Positions 1 through 13,010 of a stretch of DNA of 64,000 nt are shown piece after piece. Each line of letters opens with the position of its first letter. The first letter of the stretch is position 1. The position numbers were made by a program, and so were the translations under genes. The notes below the pieces were generated by a model. It was not told the DNA's origin. It saw only the letters and a program-made list of their open reading frames with translations, and did not search any database. This stretch comes from Ruminococcaceae bacterium UBA6416. GTDB lineage: Bacteria; Bacillota; Clostridia; Oscillospirales; Acutalibacteraceae. The stretch covers positions 6,138 to 70,137 of the forward strand of contig DJPI01000008.1 in assembly GCA_002438505.1 (NCBI GenBank), written 5' to 3'.

Positions 1-3000
1 ATGGGCGACTTCCCGCTCATGACAGACAGCGGAACCTTCATCATCAACGGCGCGGAGCGCGTCATTGTTTCCCAGCTTGTCCGTTCGCCCGGCGTTTATT
101 ACGGCATGACTCACAATGTCACGGGCAAAAAGCTTTTCACAACGACCATCATCCCCAACCGCGGCGCATGGCTCGAATATGAAACCGACCAGAACGACCT
201 TTTCTTTGTCCGCATTGACAAGAACAGAAAAATTCCGATCACCACGTTTATCCGCGCCCTCGGGCTCAACTCAAACAACGATATCCGCGAGTTCTTCGGC
301 AATGACGAGAGAATTGAAGCCTCCTTTGAAAAGGACGCAACAAGGAACATGGAGGAAGCTCTCATTGAGGTTTATAAAAAGCTCCGTCCCGGTGAACCGC
401 CAACACTCTCAAGCGCTCAAAGCCACCTTGAAGGCCTTTTCTTTGACGACCACCGCTATGACCTTTCAAGAGTCGGCCGCTATAAATACAACAAAAAGCT
501 CTCGCTCTTTGACCGTATCCGCGGACTGAAGCTTGCCGCGCCGATAATCAACGAGCTCACCGGCGAAATTATTGCCGAAGAGGGCGAACTGATGACCAAG
601 GAACGCGCAAAGGAAGTTGTTCAGGCCGGCGCAAAGATTGCTTATGTCCTTGTTGAAGGACGCGAGGAACCCGTTAAGGTCATCTCCAACCAGATGGTTG
701 ACATCAAGCCCTATCTTCCGGAATTTTCAAAGGAAGAGCTGTGTGAAATCGGCATCAACGAATGCGTCCGCTACACCGTCCTCATGGACATCCTTCCCAC
801 TCTTGAGGGAATGAACAAGGAGGAAAAGCTCGCTTTGCTTGAAAGCAAGTCAGACGAGCTTATTCCGAAGCACATCATTATTGACGATATCTTTGCTTCA
901 ATCAACTATCTCAACTGCCTTGCCTGCGGCGTTGGCAATGCCGATGATATTGACCACCTCGGAAACAGACGTATCCGTTCTGTCGGTGAGCTGCTTCAAA
1001 ACCAGTTCAGAGTAGGTTTTTCAAGGATGGAAAGAGTTGTTAAGGAGAGAATGACCCTCCAGGCTCAGGAGCCGGAAAAGGTCACTCCGCAGGCTCTCAT
1101 CAACACCCGTCCCGTTATTGCGGCAGTCAGGGAATTCTTTGGTTCATCACCGCTTTCCCAGTTCATGGATCAAAATAACCCCCTTGCCGAGCTCACTCAC
1201 AAGCGCCGTCTTTCGGCTCTCGGCCCCGGCGGACTTTCAAGAGACCGCGCCGGATTTGAGGTTCGTGACGTTCATTACTCCCATTACGGAAGAATGTGTC
1301 CGATTGAGACCCCTGAAGGTCCGAACATCGGCCTTATCTCATATCTTGCAACCTTTGCAAGAATCAATGAATACGGCTTCATTGAAGCCCCGTTCCGTCC
1401 GGTTGACAAGGAGACCGGAAAGGTTCTTGACACCTATGAATACATGACCGCGGACGTTGAGGATGAATACACCGTTGCTCAGGCGAACGAGCCGCTTGAC
1501 TCCGAGGGTCACTTCATGAGAAGAAAGGTCAATGCACGTCACCGCGATGAGTTCCTTGAAATTGAGCCGTCAAGGGTCGATTACATGGACGTTTCGCCCA
1601 AGATGGTTGTTTCCGTTGCAACCGCGCTCATTCCCTTCCTTGAAAACGATGACGCAAACCGCGCCCTCATGGGTTCAAACATGCAGCGTCAGGCTGTTCC
1701 CCTCCTCACCTGCGATTCACCGATGGTCGGAACCGGAATGGAATATAAAGCCGCAACCGACTCAGGCGTCTGCGTCCTTGCAAGAAAGGGCGGAAAGGTT
1801 ATCTATGTCAGCGCGGACAGAGTTGACGTTCTCGGTGACGACAATGTTGTTGAAAGCTACAACCTCATCAAATTCATGCGCTCCAACCAGGGCACCTGCA
1901 TCAATCAGCGTCCGGTTGTTTCCGTTGGAGATGTGATTGAGGAAGGTCAGGTTGTTGCGGACGGCCCCGCAACCGACCACGGCGAGCTCAGCCTCGGTAA
2001 AAACGCCCTCATCGGCTTCATGACGTGGGAAGGCTATAACTACGAGGACGCCGTTCTCATCAATGAAAAGCTTGTCAGAGACGATGTTTACACATCTATC
2101 CATATTGAAAAATACGAGCTTGAAGCGCGTGACACCAAGCTCGGACCGGAAGAAATCACCAATGACATTCCGAATGTCGGCGATGCGCTCAAAGACCTTG
2201 ACGAACGAGGCATCATTCGTGTCGGTGCAGAGGTTCATTCCGGCGATATCCTTGTTGGTAAGGTTACGCCCAAGGGCGAAACCGAGCTCACCGCCGAGGA
2301 AAGACTTCTTCGCGCAATCTTCGGCGAAAAGGCAAGAGAGGTCAGAGACACCTCCCTGCGTGTTCCTCACGGCGAATACGGCATTGTTGTTAAGGTTGAA
2401 GAATTCACGCGTGAAAACAGCGATGAACTCAACCCCGGCGTAAACAAGGTTGTCCGCTGCTACATTGCCCAGAAGAGAAAGCTTCAGGTCGGTGATAAGA
2501 TGGCCGGCCGCCACGGAAACAAGGGCGTTGTTTCTCGCATTCTTCCGCAGGAGGATATGCCCTTCCTTGAAGACGGAACTCCGCTTGACATTGTTCTTAA
2601 CCCCCTCGGCGTTCCCTCCCGAATGAACATCGGTCAGGTTCTTGAGGTTCACCTCGGCTTTGCCTGCCGCGAGCTCGGCTGGAAAATCATGACCCCCGTC
2701 TTTGACGGCGCTCACGAGGATGACATCAGAGCAGCCCTTGAGGAAGCCGGACTTTCAACAAACGGAAAGTCAACCCTCATTGACGGCCGTACCGGTGAAA
2801 AATTTGACGGAGACGTAACGGTCGGTATCATGTACTTCCTCAAGCTTCATCACCTTGTTGATGACAAGATGCACGCGCGTTCAACCGGCCCGTATTCACT
2901 CGTTACTCAGCAGCCTCTCGGCGGTAAAGCTCAGTTCGGCGGCCAGCGTTTCGGTGAAATGGAAGTTTGGGCGCTTGAAGCTTACGGCGCAGCCTATACT

Positions 3001-3540
3001 CTTCAGGAAATCCTTACCGTTAAGTCTGACGATGTTGTCGGCCGTGTAAAGACCTATGAAGCAATCGTCAACGGCGAAAACATTCCGAAGGCCGGTGTTC
3101 CCGAATCATTCAAGGTTCTCATCAAGGAGCTCCAGTCGCTCGGCCTTGACATCAAGGTTCTTGACGCCGATGAAAACGAAATTGACCTCAAACAGAACAT
3201 TGACGGCGATGAGGGCGTTTCGCTGCATAAATATCACAGACGTGATGAGGAGCCTCAAAAGGATGAAGCCGAGCTCTCCGATGAAGAACTCGGCGAGGAG
3301 AATTCCGATGAGGATGACTCAGACATTGAGGACGATGCCGATGACGAAAACCTTGACCTTGACCTTGACTTTGATGATGACGCCGATTCCGACGCCGAAT
3401 TCAATGATGATGACGAGGAAGAGGAGGACGATGAAGAAGAGAAGCCCTTTGATTACAACGAATTTTTCAATGAGATCAACCCGACCGTCAATGACGCGGG
3501 ATATGACTCCGGTTTTGTTCCGGACAGTGATGATATGTAA
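1..3540 (+). CDS. rpoB: RNA polymerase beta subunit, 5'-truncated by window edge
   Basis: This is the beta subunit of DNA-directed RNA polymerase, part of the catalytic core. The reading frame is open at base 1. The first Met is internal, because the segment starting MGDFPLMT lies roughly 110-120 residues into typical RpoB, so the true start is upstream of the window. The rifampicin-binding region is at residues about 381-410 (SQFMDQNNPL, then LTHKRRLSALG) and has the residues expected of a sensitive enzyme (Asp in MDQ, His in THK, Ser in RLS). The ETPEGPNIGLI motif follows at about 437. The C-terminus is unusual: about 90 residues after residue 1080 form a very acidic Asp/Glu-rich tail. rpoC follows after 57 nt, presumably in the same operon. 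Identity is certain; only the N-terminus is missing. Confidence 0.98.
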   Translation: MGDFPLMTDSGTFIINGAERVIVSQLVRSPGVYYGMTHNVTGKKLFTTTIIPNRGAWLEYETDQNDLFFVRIDKNRKIPITTFIRALGLNSNNDIREFFGNDERIEASFEKDATRNMEEALIEVYKKLRPGEPPTLSSAQSHLEGLFFDDHRYDLSRVGRYKYNKKLSLFDRIRGLKLAAPIINELTGEIIAEEGELMTKERAKEVVQAGAKIAYVLVEGREEPVKVISNQMVDIKPYLPEFSKEELCEIGINECVRYTVLMDILPTLEGMNKEEKLALLESKSDELIPKHIIIDDIFASINYLNCLACGVGNADDIDHLGNRRIRSVGELLQNQFRVGFSRMERVVKERMTLQAQEPEKVTPQALINTRPVIAAVREFFGSSPLSQFMDQNNPLAELTHKRRLSALGPGGLSRDRAGFEVRDVHYSHYGRMCPIETPEGPNIGLISYLATFARINEYGFIEAPFRPVDKETGKVLDTYEYMTADVEDEYTVAQANEPLDSEGHFMRRKVNARHRDEFLEIEPSRVDYMDVSPKMVVSVATALIPFLENDDANRALMGSNMQRQAVPLLTCDSPMVGTGMEYKAATDSGVCVLARKGGKVIYVSADRVDVLGDDNVVESYNLIKFMRSNQGTCINQRPVVSVGDVIEEGQVVADGPATDHGELSLGKNALIGFMTWEGYNYEDAVLINEKLVRDDVYTSIHIEKYELEARDTKLGPEEITNDIPNVGDALKDLDERGIIRVGAEVHSGDILVGKVTPKGETELTAEERLLRAIFGEKAREVRDTSLRVPHGEYGIVVKVEEFTRENSDELNPGVNKVVRCYIAQKRKLQVGDKMAGRHGNKGVVSRILPQEDMPFLEDGTPLDIVLNPLGVPSRMNIGQVLEVHLGFACRELGWKIMTPVFDGAHEDDIRAALEEAGLSTNGKSTLIDGRTGEKFDGDVTVGIMYFLKLHHLVDDKMHARSTGPYSLVTQQPLGGKAQFGGQRFGEMEVWALEAYGAAYTLQEILTVKSDDVVGRVKTYEAIVNGENIPKAGVPESFKVLIKELQSLGLDIKVLDADENEIDLKQNIDGDEGVSLHKYHRRDEEPQKDEAELSDEELGEENSDEDDSDIEDDADDENLDLDLDFDDDADSDAEFNDDDEEEEDDEEEKPFDYNEFFNEINPTVNDAGYDSGFVPDSDDM

Positions 3541-3597
3541 TCGAACGTAAAACTTTCTCAGAACAAATCTTAACAACGAAAGGGCTGACTTAAATAT

Positions 3598-7233
<3,636 letters not shown>

Positions 7234-7237
7234 CAGC

Positions 7238-7275
7238 AAAGGCTCCGCAAAAAAACGCGGAGCCTTTTTCTTTTT
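7238..7275 (+). terminator. Rho-independent terminator of rpoBC
   Basis: Perfect 11-bp stem AAAGGCTCCGC / GCGGAGCCTTT (7238-7248 and 7257-7267) followed by a T-rich tract. It lies directly after the rpoC stop. Confidence 0.95.
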
Positions 7276-7316
7276 GAAAAAAATGCCGCACATCCGAAAG
7301 CTCTCGGATATGCGGC
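7276..7316 (-). terminator. Rho-independent terminator of the TetR gene
   Basis: A 13-bp stem with one mismatch (7285-7297 and 7304-7316). Read on the minus strand it is followed by seven T residues (7277-7283). It ends the minus-strand unit that finishes at 7325, back to back with the rpoC terminator. Confidence 0.85.
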
Positions 7317-7324
7317 GCTGTGCA

Positions 7325-7978
7325 TTATTGAATCTGTTGCTTTTGTTCCGCCGGCGGACGGCCGTAAAGCTCTGAAAAAAGCTTTTCAAAATCGACATTC
7401 CCTTTTGCAAGAGCCGGAACTTCTTTATACGCCTTGCAGAGCGCAAAGCTGAAGCCCGTTCCGATTTTTCTTATCTCATCGCGGCGGAAAGGGCAGCTTC
7501 CGGATATTATCATCGCGGCAAAGCCTTGAGAGATAATGAGCATATTAAGCAGATAGCTTTTTGCCGTTTCCTCGTCCATTTCATAAAAGCTCATCACCGA
7601 TTGAACAACGCATGAATATAATTCATCCGGCAGACCGCAAGAGATGTTTCCGCCGTTGCTGCGTCCGGAAAGAAAAATGAATTTGTAAAGCCCCGGCTCC
7701 TCGCTCGCAAAGCTGATATATCGGGAGCAGAAGCCGCGTAAAGGAATCCTTTCGTCAAGTCCGCTTTCGGAATATTCACGATAAAAATCGCAAGCGGCTT
7801 TGAAAGCCTCGTCCTTAAGCTCATCCATTGTTCTGAAATATGTGAAAATCGGCTTTGTTGAAACACCGAGGCGAGCCGCAATCTCACGCGCGGTGAGAGC
7901 CTCCTCACCGCTTTCCCGAATAAGGCCAAAAGCGGCCAAGACAATTTCTTCCTTTGAAAACTTTGCTTTTGGCGGCAC
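7325..7978 (-). CDS. TetR/AcrR-family transcriptional regulator
   Basis: A 217-aa one-component repressor-like protein. Residues about 8-52 form a TetR-type helix-turn-helix (LTAREIAARLGVSTKPIFTY, then the FRTMDEL continuation). The rest is an unrecognised all-helical ligand domain with TetR_C-like character. The start is GTG at 7978, supported by AAGGAGG seven bases upstream. It lies 21 nt behind the stop of the M23 peptidase gene on the same strand, so the two are probably cotranscribed. The target is unknown; control of its own operon is the default guess. Confidence 0.9.
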   Translation of the reverse strand: MPPKAKFSKEEIVLAAFGLIRESGEEALTAREIAARLGVSTKPIFTYFRTMDELKDEAFKAACDFYREYSESGLDERIPLRGFCSRYISFASEEPGLYKFIFLSGRSNGGNISCGLPDELYSCVVQSVMSFYEMDEETAKSYLLNMLIISQGFAAMIISGSCPFRRDEIRKIGTGFSFALCKAYKEVPALAKGNVDFEKLFSELYGRPPAEQKQQIQ

Positions 7979-7999
7979 TGATTTTCCTCCTTCCGGCTT

Positions 8000-9955
8000 T
8001 TATGAGATATACGGCAACGGATTGACCTTGCTTCCGTTTTTGAGAATTTCAAAATGAAGGTGCGGTCCGGTTGCGTTTCCCGTTGCGCCGATTCGGCCGA
8101 TTTGCTGACCCTGATAGACTTTTTGACCCGTATAAACACAGATTGAACCCCACTGCATATGGGCGTAGCGCGTCTGATAGCCGTTGCCGTGGTCAATGAC
8201 AACCGTGTTTCCGTATCCGGTTGAACCTGCATAAGCGGTAACAACCGTTCCGGACGCGGACGCAACAACGGGTATTCCTGCCGATGGGCCGCCGCGGACA
8301 ATGTCAACACCGCCGTGATAACTCCAGCCGGAGATTGAGGCGCTGCGATAGCCGTATCCGGAGGAAAGGCTGTATGCACCGCGAGTCGGCCAAATGAAGC
8401 CGGAATAGCCGTATGACGGAGAATATGACGAGCCGGAGTATCCGCTGTACGGTGATTTTGTTCCAACAAGGGTCACTTCATTCACGGGCGCCTTGGTCTG
8501 CTTTTCGGAAACAATGGTGGAATATGTTCTGACGCCGTTGATGTATGTGACAAGTGAGGTTATCTGCTTTTCTCCGTACTGACCGTTCTGAGTGACCTTT
8601 TTTGTGCCCTTGAGCATTGATGAGCTCTCTCTCGTAACCTTTTCAAACGGGATTCGATACACCAAGGTTTTTGGCTTCATGACCTTGATTCTGACATAAT
8701 CGCTCTGGGCGCGAACCGTGAGCGTTACGCCGCGCCTGAGTTTTTTTGAAAAATTCACGTTCGGGTTGAGGGCATAAAGCTTACTGAGCGAAAGCTTGTG
8801 ACGCTTTGCAATCGAGGAAGCCGTGTCCCCTTTTTTGACCTTGTAATACTGCGCCCTTGATTCCGGGCGGCTGAGGGTTGTTTTGAGCCTGTATGAATCC
8901 CAAAGGACGCTTTCATCGTCCGGATAAAGACCCTGAACATAATCAATTTCTTCAACAAAGGCAACAACGCTGCCCTTTTCCGCGTTCTTCTTTGCCGGAT
9001 ATATCAGGGAATCAAAAACGGAAGCCGCATCGGCCTCGTTTCTTACGGCGCAAAGGAACTCGCCATCGATATAAATTCCGCAGGCCCTGACGAGCGCCGA
9101 ACCGGAGGAGGAAAGGAGTTTTTCGCAAATCATGCTGCTGTTTGAAAGCTCACCGACCCCGACCTTTTTGAGGGTATATGACGGCTCGGCAGAGGAAAGC
9201 TGAGAAGGAGCCGGATTATTTCCAATGTCCTCCGGAAGCATTTCAAGCGCAAGGCTTTTTGCCTTTTCAAAGGTCTCCTCTTTTTCAATGTATCCGATGT
9301 GCTCGCCGCCGAGGGAGACGTCAAGCGCAAGAACGCTGCGGCGGCTTAAAGAAAGCGAAAACGCAAGAACAACGCACGCCAAAACGGGAAACACCGTGTT
9401 GAAAAGCGTTTTCCAAAACCTGTCATGCCGTGTGAATGAAAGAAAAAAGTATTTTGAAAACGCGCAGAGAAGCGACGTTCCCCGCCGTCCGTCCTGACTT
9501 TTTGTTCCGCTTCTGATTGTGGAAAGCTCCTGTTTTATTGAGCGCAGTTCATTCCCAAAGTCGCGCGGAACATTCATTAAGAATGAATAAAGCGAAGCGC
9601 AGGCCTTTTTAGCCCCCTTGAAGAGCATCGAAAACGGAGAGACAAAAACAAAGCCGAATTTTGAAGCAAAGGAAGAAACAAGCTTTATCGTGCCTTCGCC
9701 AACGGCCGCGGTGAACATTGAAACGAACGAAAGAACCTGAAAAAAGCCGATTTTCCGGTGCGGCTTTTCCCTTTCAGCCGCCTCGGTTTCAGCAAGAACC
9801 GGAGAAAGTCCGATATCGTTTTCAATGGGCGCTATGACCTCGCAATCAAAGCTTCCGTCAAATTCAGGGTAGCCAATGTCATCGTCCTCAAAAAAGCTCT
9901 CATCAAAAAGCAGCTTTTCATCGGCACTCGGCTGGCTTTTTTCCTCCGGGCTCAT
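8000..9955 (-). CDS. Membrane-anchored M23 peptidase with LysM and G5 domains
   Basis: A 651-aa predicted cell-wall endopeptidase. The start is ATG at 9955, preceded by AGGTG; two upstream in-frame Mets lack a better RBS. An acidic cytoplasmic N-terminal stretch is followed by a hydrophobic segment around residues 195-215 (single-pass anchor). A LysM domain comes at about 380-430 (YKVKKGDTASSIAKRH, LYALNPNVNF), a G5-like domain at about 435-510 (PFEKVTRESS, GEKQITSLVTYING), and a C-terminal M23 domain with metal ligands in HGGVDIV and HLHFEI. The architecture matches known clostridial LysM-G5-M23 murein hydrolases. It could act in cell separation or sporulation; nothing local decides which. 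Confidence 0.93.
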   Translation of the reverse strand: MSPEEKSQPSADEKLLFDESFFEDDDIGYPEFDGSFDCEVIAPIENDIGLSPVLAETEAAEREKPHRKIGFFQVLSFVSMFTAAVGEGTIKLVSSFASKFGFVFVSPFSMLFKGAKKACASLYSFLMNVPRDFGNELRSIKQELSTIRSGTKSQDGRRGTSLLCAFSKYFFLSFTRHDRFWKTLFNTVFPVLACVVLAFSLSLSRRSVLALDVSLGGEHIGYIEKEETFEKAKSLALEMLPEDIGNNPAPSQLSSAEPSYTLKKVGVGELSNSSMICEKLLSSSGSALVRACGIYIDGEFLCAVRNEADAASVFDSLIYPAKKNAEKGSVVAFVEEIDYVQGLYPDDESVLWDSYRLKTTLSRPESRAQYYKVKKGDTASSIAKRHKLSLSKLYALNPNVNFSKKLRRGVTLTVRAQSDYVRIKVMKPKTLVYRIPFEKVTRESSSMLKGTKKVTQNGQYGEKQITSLVTYINGVRTYSTIVSEKQTKAPVNEVTLVGTKSPYSGYSGSSYSPSYGYSGFIWPTRGAYSLSSGYGYRSASISGWSYHGGVDIVRGGPSAGIPVVASASGTVVTAYAGSTGYGNTVVIDHGNGYQTRYAHMQWGSICVYTGQKVYQGQQIGRIGATGNATGPHLHFEILKNGSKVNPLPYIS

Positions 9956-10049
9956 TCTTTCACCTCGCATAAAAGCAATATGGATTAGTTGCGTTAACAA
10001 TGATTATACCATATTTTTCCGCCTTTTGCAAACTCCGAAAAGCGCCGCG

Positions 10050-11840
10050 TTATTTACATCCGTCTTCAAGCGCCTTAAGATTGCGCTCCATGAGTGAAAG
10101 ATAGGTTTCACCGTTTTTGAAGTCGTCTGCGGAAATAACATGACATGACCAGAGCGTTTCAACCGCCGCGCCCGTGCTTTCTGAAATTGACTTTGCAACC
10201 GCGCCCGTGCTCAGGTCAACCTTATAAACAACGGGTATCTTTTCGTTCCTGACCTTTTCGGAAAGGAAGGCTATCGTTGTCGGGTTTGCGTCACTCTGAG
10301 CCGAGCAGCCCGGAAAAGCGGCATAAAACTCAAGAGAATATTCATTTGCAAGATACAAAAACGGAAAGCGGTCGCCAACAACAAAATGCCTGCCCTGCGC
10401 TTTTTTTGAAAGCTCCTCAAATTCTTTATCAAGTGCGGAAAGCTTTTCAAGATACTGCGTTGTTCTTTTTTCATAATTCTCTTTGTTTTCCGCGTTACGC
10501 TCGCAGAGCGCTTTGCTGATTGCAAGAACAATTTTTTCCGCGTTTTTCGGTGATGTCCAAACGTGCTCGTCATATTCCTCATCAACACCGTGGTCATGGC
10601 CGCGTTCATCCTCTTTTTCCATTCCCTCAAGCGTTTTTTCGCCGAGGTTTTCCGTAACATCCATCATGCGCACAACCGACATCTTTGACGTATCAATCGA
10701 GGAAAGCATTGATTTGACCCATTCGTCGCTTTCACCTCCGCCGTATACAAAGACATCACAGCTTTCAATTTTCATAATATCCGCCGCAGTCGGCTCAAAG
10801 GTGTGGCTTTCCTCCCCGGGAGCAAGCAGCATTGAAACCTCCGCATCCTCACCGGCAATCTGCCTTGAAAAATCATAAGGCGCAAAGGTTGTTGCAACAA
10901 CGCTCACCTTTTTCTTTTCATAGACCGGAACGGTGCCGGTCAGGGGAACAACAAAAACCGCAGCCGCGGCAACAACCGCAACAGAAGCTGAAATTGCACG
11001 TTTTGCCGCCGTTTTGAGCTTTGAGGCGACCGTTACCGCGCGCAAAAGCGAAAACACGCCAAAAGCAAAAATATTCACGCAGACAACGCTCGCTCCGGTC
11101 GGCGCTTCAAACCTTATTGAAACCAGAAGGCCTGAGAAAAAGCAAAGCACAGAAACCGCCGCACTTGTCAGAATAACCGAACGGTAGCTTTTGCAAAGGC
11201 GCATTGATGTGACGGCCGGGAAAATGATGAGGCTTGAAATGAGCAGAGCACCCATCATTCTCATGCCGATAACTATCGTTACGGCGGTCAGTGCAGCAAT
11301 GAGCATATTATAGGCCGAAACCTTTGTTCCCGTTGCTTTTGAAAAGCTTTCGTCAAAAGTCACGGCAAAAATCTCATTATAAAAAGCAATATAAAGCGCA
11401 AGAACCGCAATGCTCAAAACAACACTCAGCGCAACATCGGCGTTTGACATTGTGAGAATGCTTCCGAACATATAATTATAGATATCAACATTCATTCCGG
11501 TTGTGAGCGATGTCACCATTACGCCAACGGCAAGCGCACCGGTTGAAATGAGCGCAATGGCGGCGTCACCTTTGATTCTTCCGCTTTCGCTCATTCGCAA
11601 AAGGAGAAACGCCGCAATAACAACAATGGGCAGCGAAAAGTAAAGCGGAGCAATGTTTGCCGCGCAGGCGATTGCAAGCGCTCCGAAGCCAACGTGGGAA
11701 AGTCCGTCACCTATCATTGAAAAACGCTTCAAAACAAGGCTCACGCCCAAAAGCGCGGCGCAAAGCGAGATTAAAACGCCGGCAGCGAGCGCTCGCTTCA
11801 AAAACGGCTGTGTAATTATCAGATTTATTGCCTCAGGCAT
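10050..11840 (-). CDS. Zinc ABC transporter permease fused to its substrate-binding protein (ZnuB-ZnuA)
   Basis: One continuous 596-aa frame. Residues about 1-290 are a ZnuB/TroC-type permease with about 8-9 membrane helices and the family stretch GDGLSHVGFGALAI. Residues about 300-596 are a ZnuA-type binding protein starting VSVVATTFAPYDF, with presumed zinc ligands in ESHTFEPT and DEHVWTSP, a His-rich loop (GHDHG), and the clostridial GDRFPFLYLANEY segment. No signal peptide precedes the binding domain; a final hydrophobic helix (about 280-297) tethers it. ATG 11840 has GGGGGTG upstream and overlaps the znuC stop by 8 nt, indicating translational coupling. Manganese is an alternative substrate, but the adjacent Fur-family gene and His-rich loop favour zinc. 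Confidence 0.9.
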   Translation of the reverse strand: MPEAINLIITQPFLKRALAAGVLISLCAALLGVSLVLKRFSMIGDGLSHVGFGALAIACAANIAPLYFSLPIVVIAAFLLLRMSESGRIKGDAAIALISTGALAVGVMVTSLTTGMNVDIYNYMFGSILTMSNADVALSVVLSIAVLALYIAFYNEIFAVTFDESFSKATGTKVSAYNMLIAALTAVTIVIGMRMMGALLISSLIIFPAVTSMRLCKSYRSVILTSAAVSVLCFFSGLLVSIRFEAPTGASVVCVNIFAFGVFSLLRAVTVASKLKTAAKRAISASVAVVAAAAVFVVPLTGTVPVYEKKKVSVVATTFAPYDFSRQIAGEDAEVSMLLAPGEESHTFEPTAADIMKIESCDVFVYGGGESDEWVKSMLSSIDTSKMSVVRMMDVTENLGEKTLEGMEKEDERGHDHGVDEEYDEHVWTSPKNAEKIVLAISKALCERNAENKENYEKRTTQYLEKLSALDKEFEELSKKAQGRHFVVGDRFPFLYLANEYSLEFYAAFPGCSAQSDANPTTIAFLSEKVRNEKIPVVYKVDLSTGAVAKSISESTGAAVETLWSCHVISADDFKNGETYLSLMERNLKALEDGCK

Positions 11841-12549
11841 TCTTTTCACCCCCGGAGAATGATTTATAAATATCGCTTTCAAGGTATTCTCCGACCGTTC
11901 CGAAAAACGAACCGCCCTTTTTCATGTGCAAAATATGAGTGGCATATTTGATTGCGGAATAAAGATCATGGGAAACCATGATAACGGTGATTCCGTATTC
12001 ACGGTTGATTTTTTCAATTATGCGGTAAAAATCCGCCGTAACAACCGGGTCAAGCCCGGTGACAGGCTCATCAAGCAAAAGAAGCTTTTTTGTTGCGCAA
12101 AGCGCACGTGCAAGAAGAACCCTCTGCTGCTGGCCGCCGGAAAGCTCGCGGTAGCACCTGTCTTTAAGGTCGGTTATGTCAAGCTTTTTCATGTTTTCAA
12201 AAGCAAGCTTCTTTTGTTCCTTAGAAAAGAAGATGCCTTTTTTTGAAGCGAGACAGCCGGAAAGAACAACTTCAAAAACCGAGGCCGGAAAATCCTTCTG
12301 CGCAGCGCTCTGCTGCGGAAGATAACCAATTTCACGCTTTTTGAGCCCGTCTCCCATGTGCAGATGACCTCCGGCCGTTTCAATGAGGCCGAGTATGGAC
12401 TTCACAAGAGTGCTTTTTCCGCTTCCGTTTTCGCCGACTATGCAGAGATAATCGCCCCTTTCAACACGGAAGTTGAGCTTATCCGCAACAATTTTTCCGT
12501 CATAGCCGAGTGTAACATCCTTACAATCAATCAGAGCCATTTTTTTCAT
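11833..12549 (-). CDS. znuC: Zinc ABC transporter ATP-binding protein
   Basis: A 238-aa ABC ATPase that powers the zinc importer encoded by the next gene. Walker A is GENGSGKST, the signature is LSGGQQQR, and Walker B is KLLLLDEPVTGLDP; the H-loop is in MVSHD. An alternative start at 12540 (ATGGCTCTG) is better spaced from AAAGG, and the first start is kept only because it opens the frame. The start region overlaps the 3' end of the Fur-family gene and the stop overlaps the permease fusion, so three genes form one tight operon. Confidence 0.93.
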   Translation of the reverse strand: MKKMALIDCKDVTLGYDGKIVADKLNFRVERGDYLCIVGENGSGKSTLVKSILGLIETAGGHLHMGDGLKKREIGYLPQQSAAQKDFPASVFEVVLSGCLASKKGIFFSKEQKKLAFENMKKLDITDLKDRCYRELSGGQQQRVLLARALCATKKLLLLDEPVTGLDPVVTADFYRIIEKINREYGITVIMVSHDLYSAIKYATHILHMKKGGSFFGTVGEYLESDIYKSFSGGEKNA

Positions 12550-12958
12550 CGCCTTTCATGCAGTCGGCGCAGAGGCCGACAAGAACGGTTTTTTCATTGT
12601 CAACGCAAAAGCCGTGAGATTTTAAAAGGTGCTCGTTCGCGTCCTTCATAAAGCCGCAGCCGAGGTGAACAAACTTTCCGCACTTTTTGCACCTTAGATG
12701 TATATGTCCGAAGCATTCCCCGTGACCTCCGACAAACTGGAACGCCGCGCTCTTTTTTCCCTCGTTCAAAAAGCGTCTGACCTCACCCTGCTCGGTGAGC
12801 GAATCAAGATAACGATAAACCGTTGTCCGGCCAACAACGCAGCCGCGTTTTGAAAGCTCAAGAACAATTTCATCAACGGTCATGCTTTTTTCCGCGTTAT
12901 CGCGCAGACAGCCGAGAATGTCCGCACGCTGCCGCGTTTTATATGAGGTTTTTTCCAT
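12527..12958 (-). CDS. zur: Fur-family metalloregulator, probably Zur
   Basis: A 143-aa repressor of the Fur superfamily. It has an N-terminal winged helix (TTVYRYLDSLTEQGEVRRF) and a C-terminal metal-binding/dimer domain with two CxxC pairs (CKKC and CADC) that normally hold structural zinc, plus HLRCKKCGKFVHL. It is the first gene of an operon with znuC and the ZnuB-ZnuA fusion, so zinc is the likely co-repressor. The start at 12958 has GGAGG eight bases upstream. A 29-nt palindrome 24 nt upstream is the likely autoregulatory operator. PerR or Fur identity is not excluded by sequence alone. Confidence 0.9.
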   Translation of the reverse strand: MEKTSYKTRQRADILGCLRDNAEKSMTVDEIVLELSKRGCVVGRTTVYRYLDSLTEQGEVRRFLNEGKKSAAFQFVGGHGECFGHIHLRCKKCGKFVHLGCGFMKDANEHLLKSHGFCVDNEKTVLVGLCADCMKGDEKNGSD

Positions 12959-12981
12959 TGGTTTTTCCTCCGTAAAGAGTG

Positions 12982-13010
12982 AATATGAAAATGAAATTCA
13001 ATTTCATATT
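12982..13010 (-). promoter_or_regulatory. Candidate Zur operator upstream of zur-znuC-znuBA
   Basis: A 29-nt dyad centred on base 12996. Arms AATATGAAA (12982-12990) and TTTCATATT (13002-13010) pair perfectly, and the core TGAA-a-TTCA is also symmetric; only 12991/13001 mismatch. It lies between the operon start and the divergent region, as expected for a Fur-family operator, though the sequence differs from the classical TGATAATNATTATCA core. Confidence 0.7.

Noticed and set aside
1762..2715. Long open frame antisense to rpoB, and similar ones opposite rpoC (3928-4977, 5482-6789)
   Set aside because: These are mirror frames caused by codon bias in rpoBC; they have no RBS, no domain, and the sense genes are certain.
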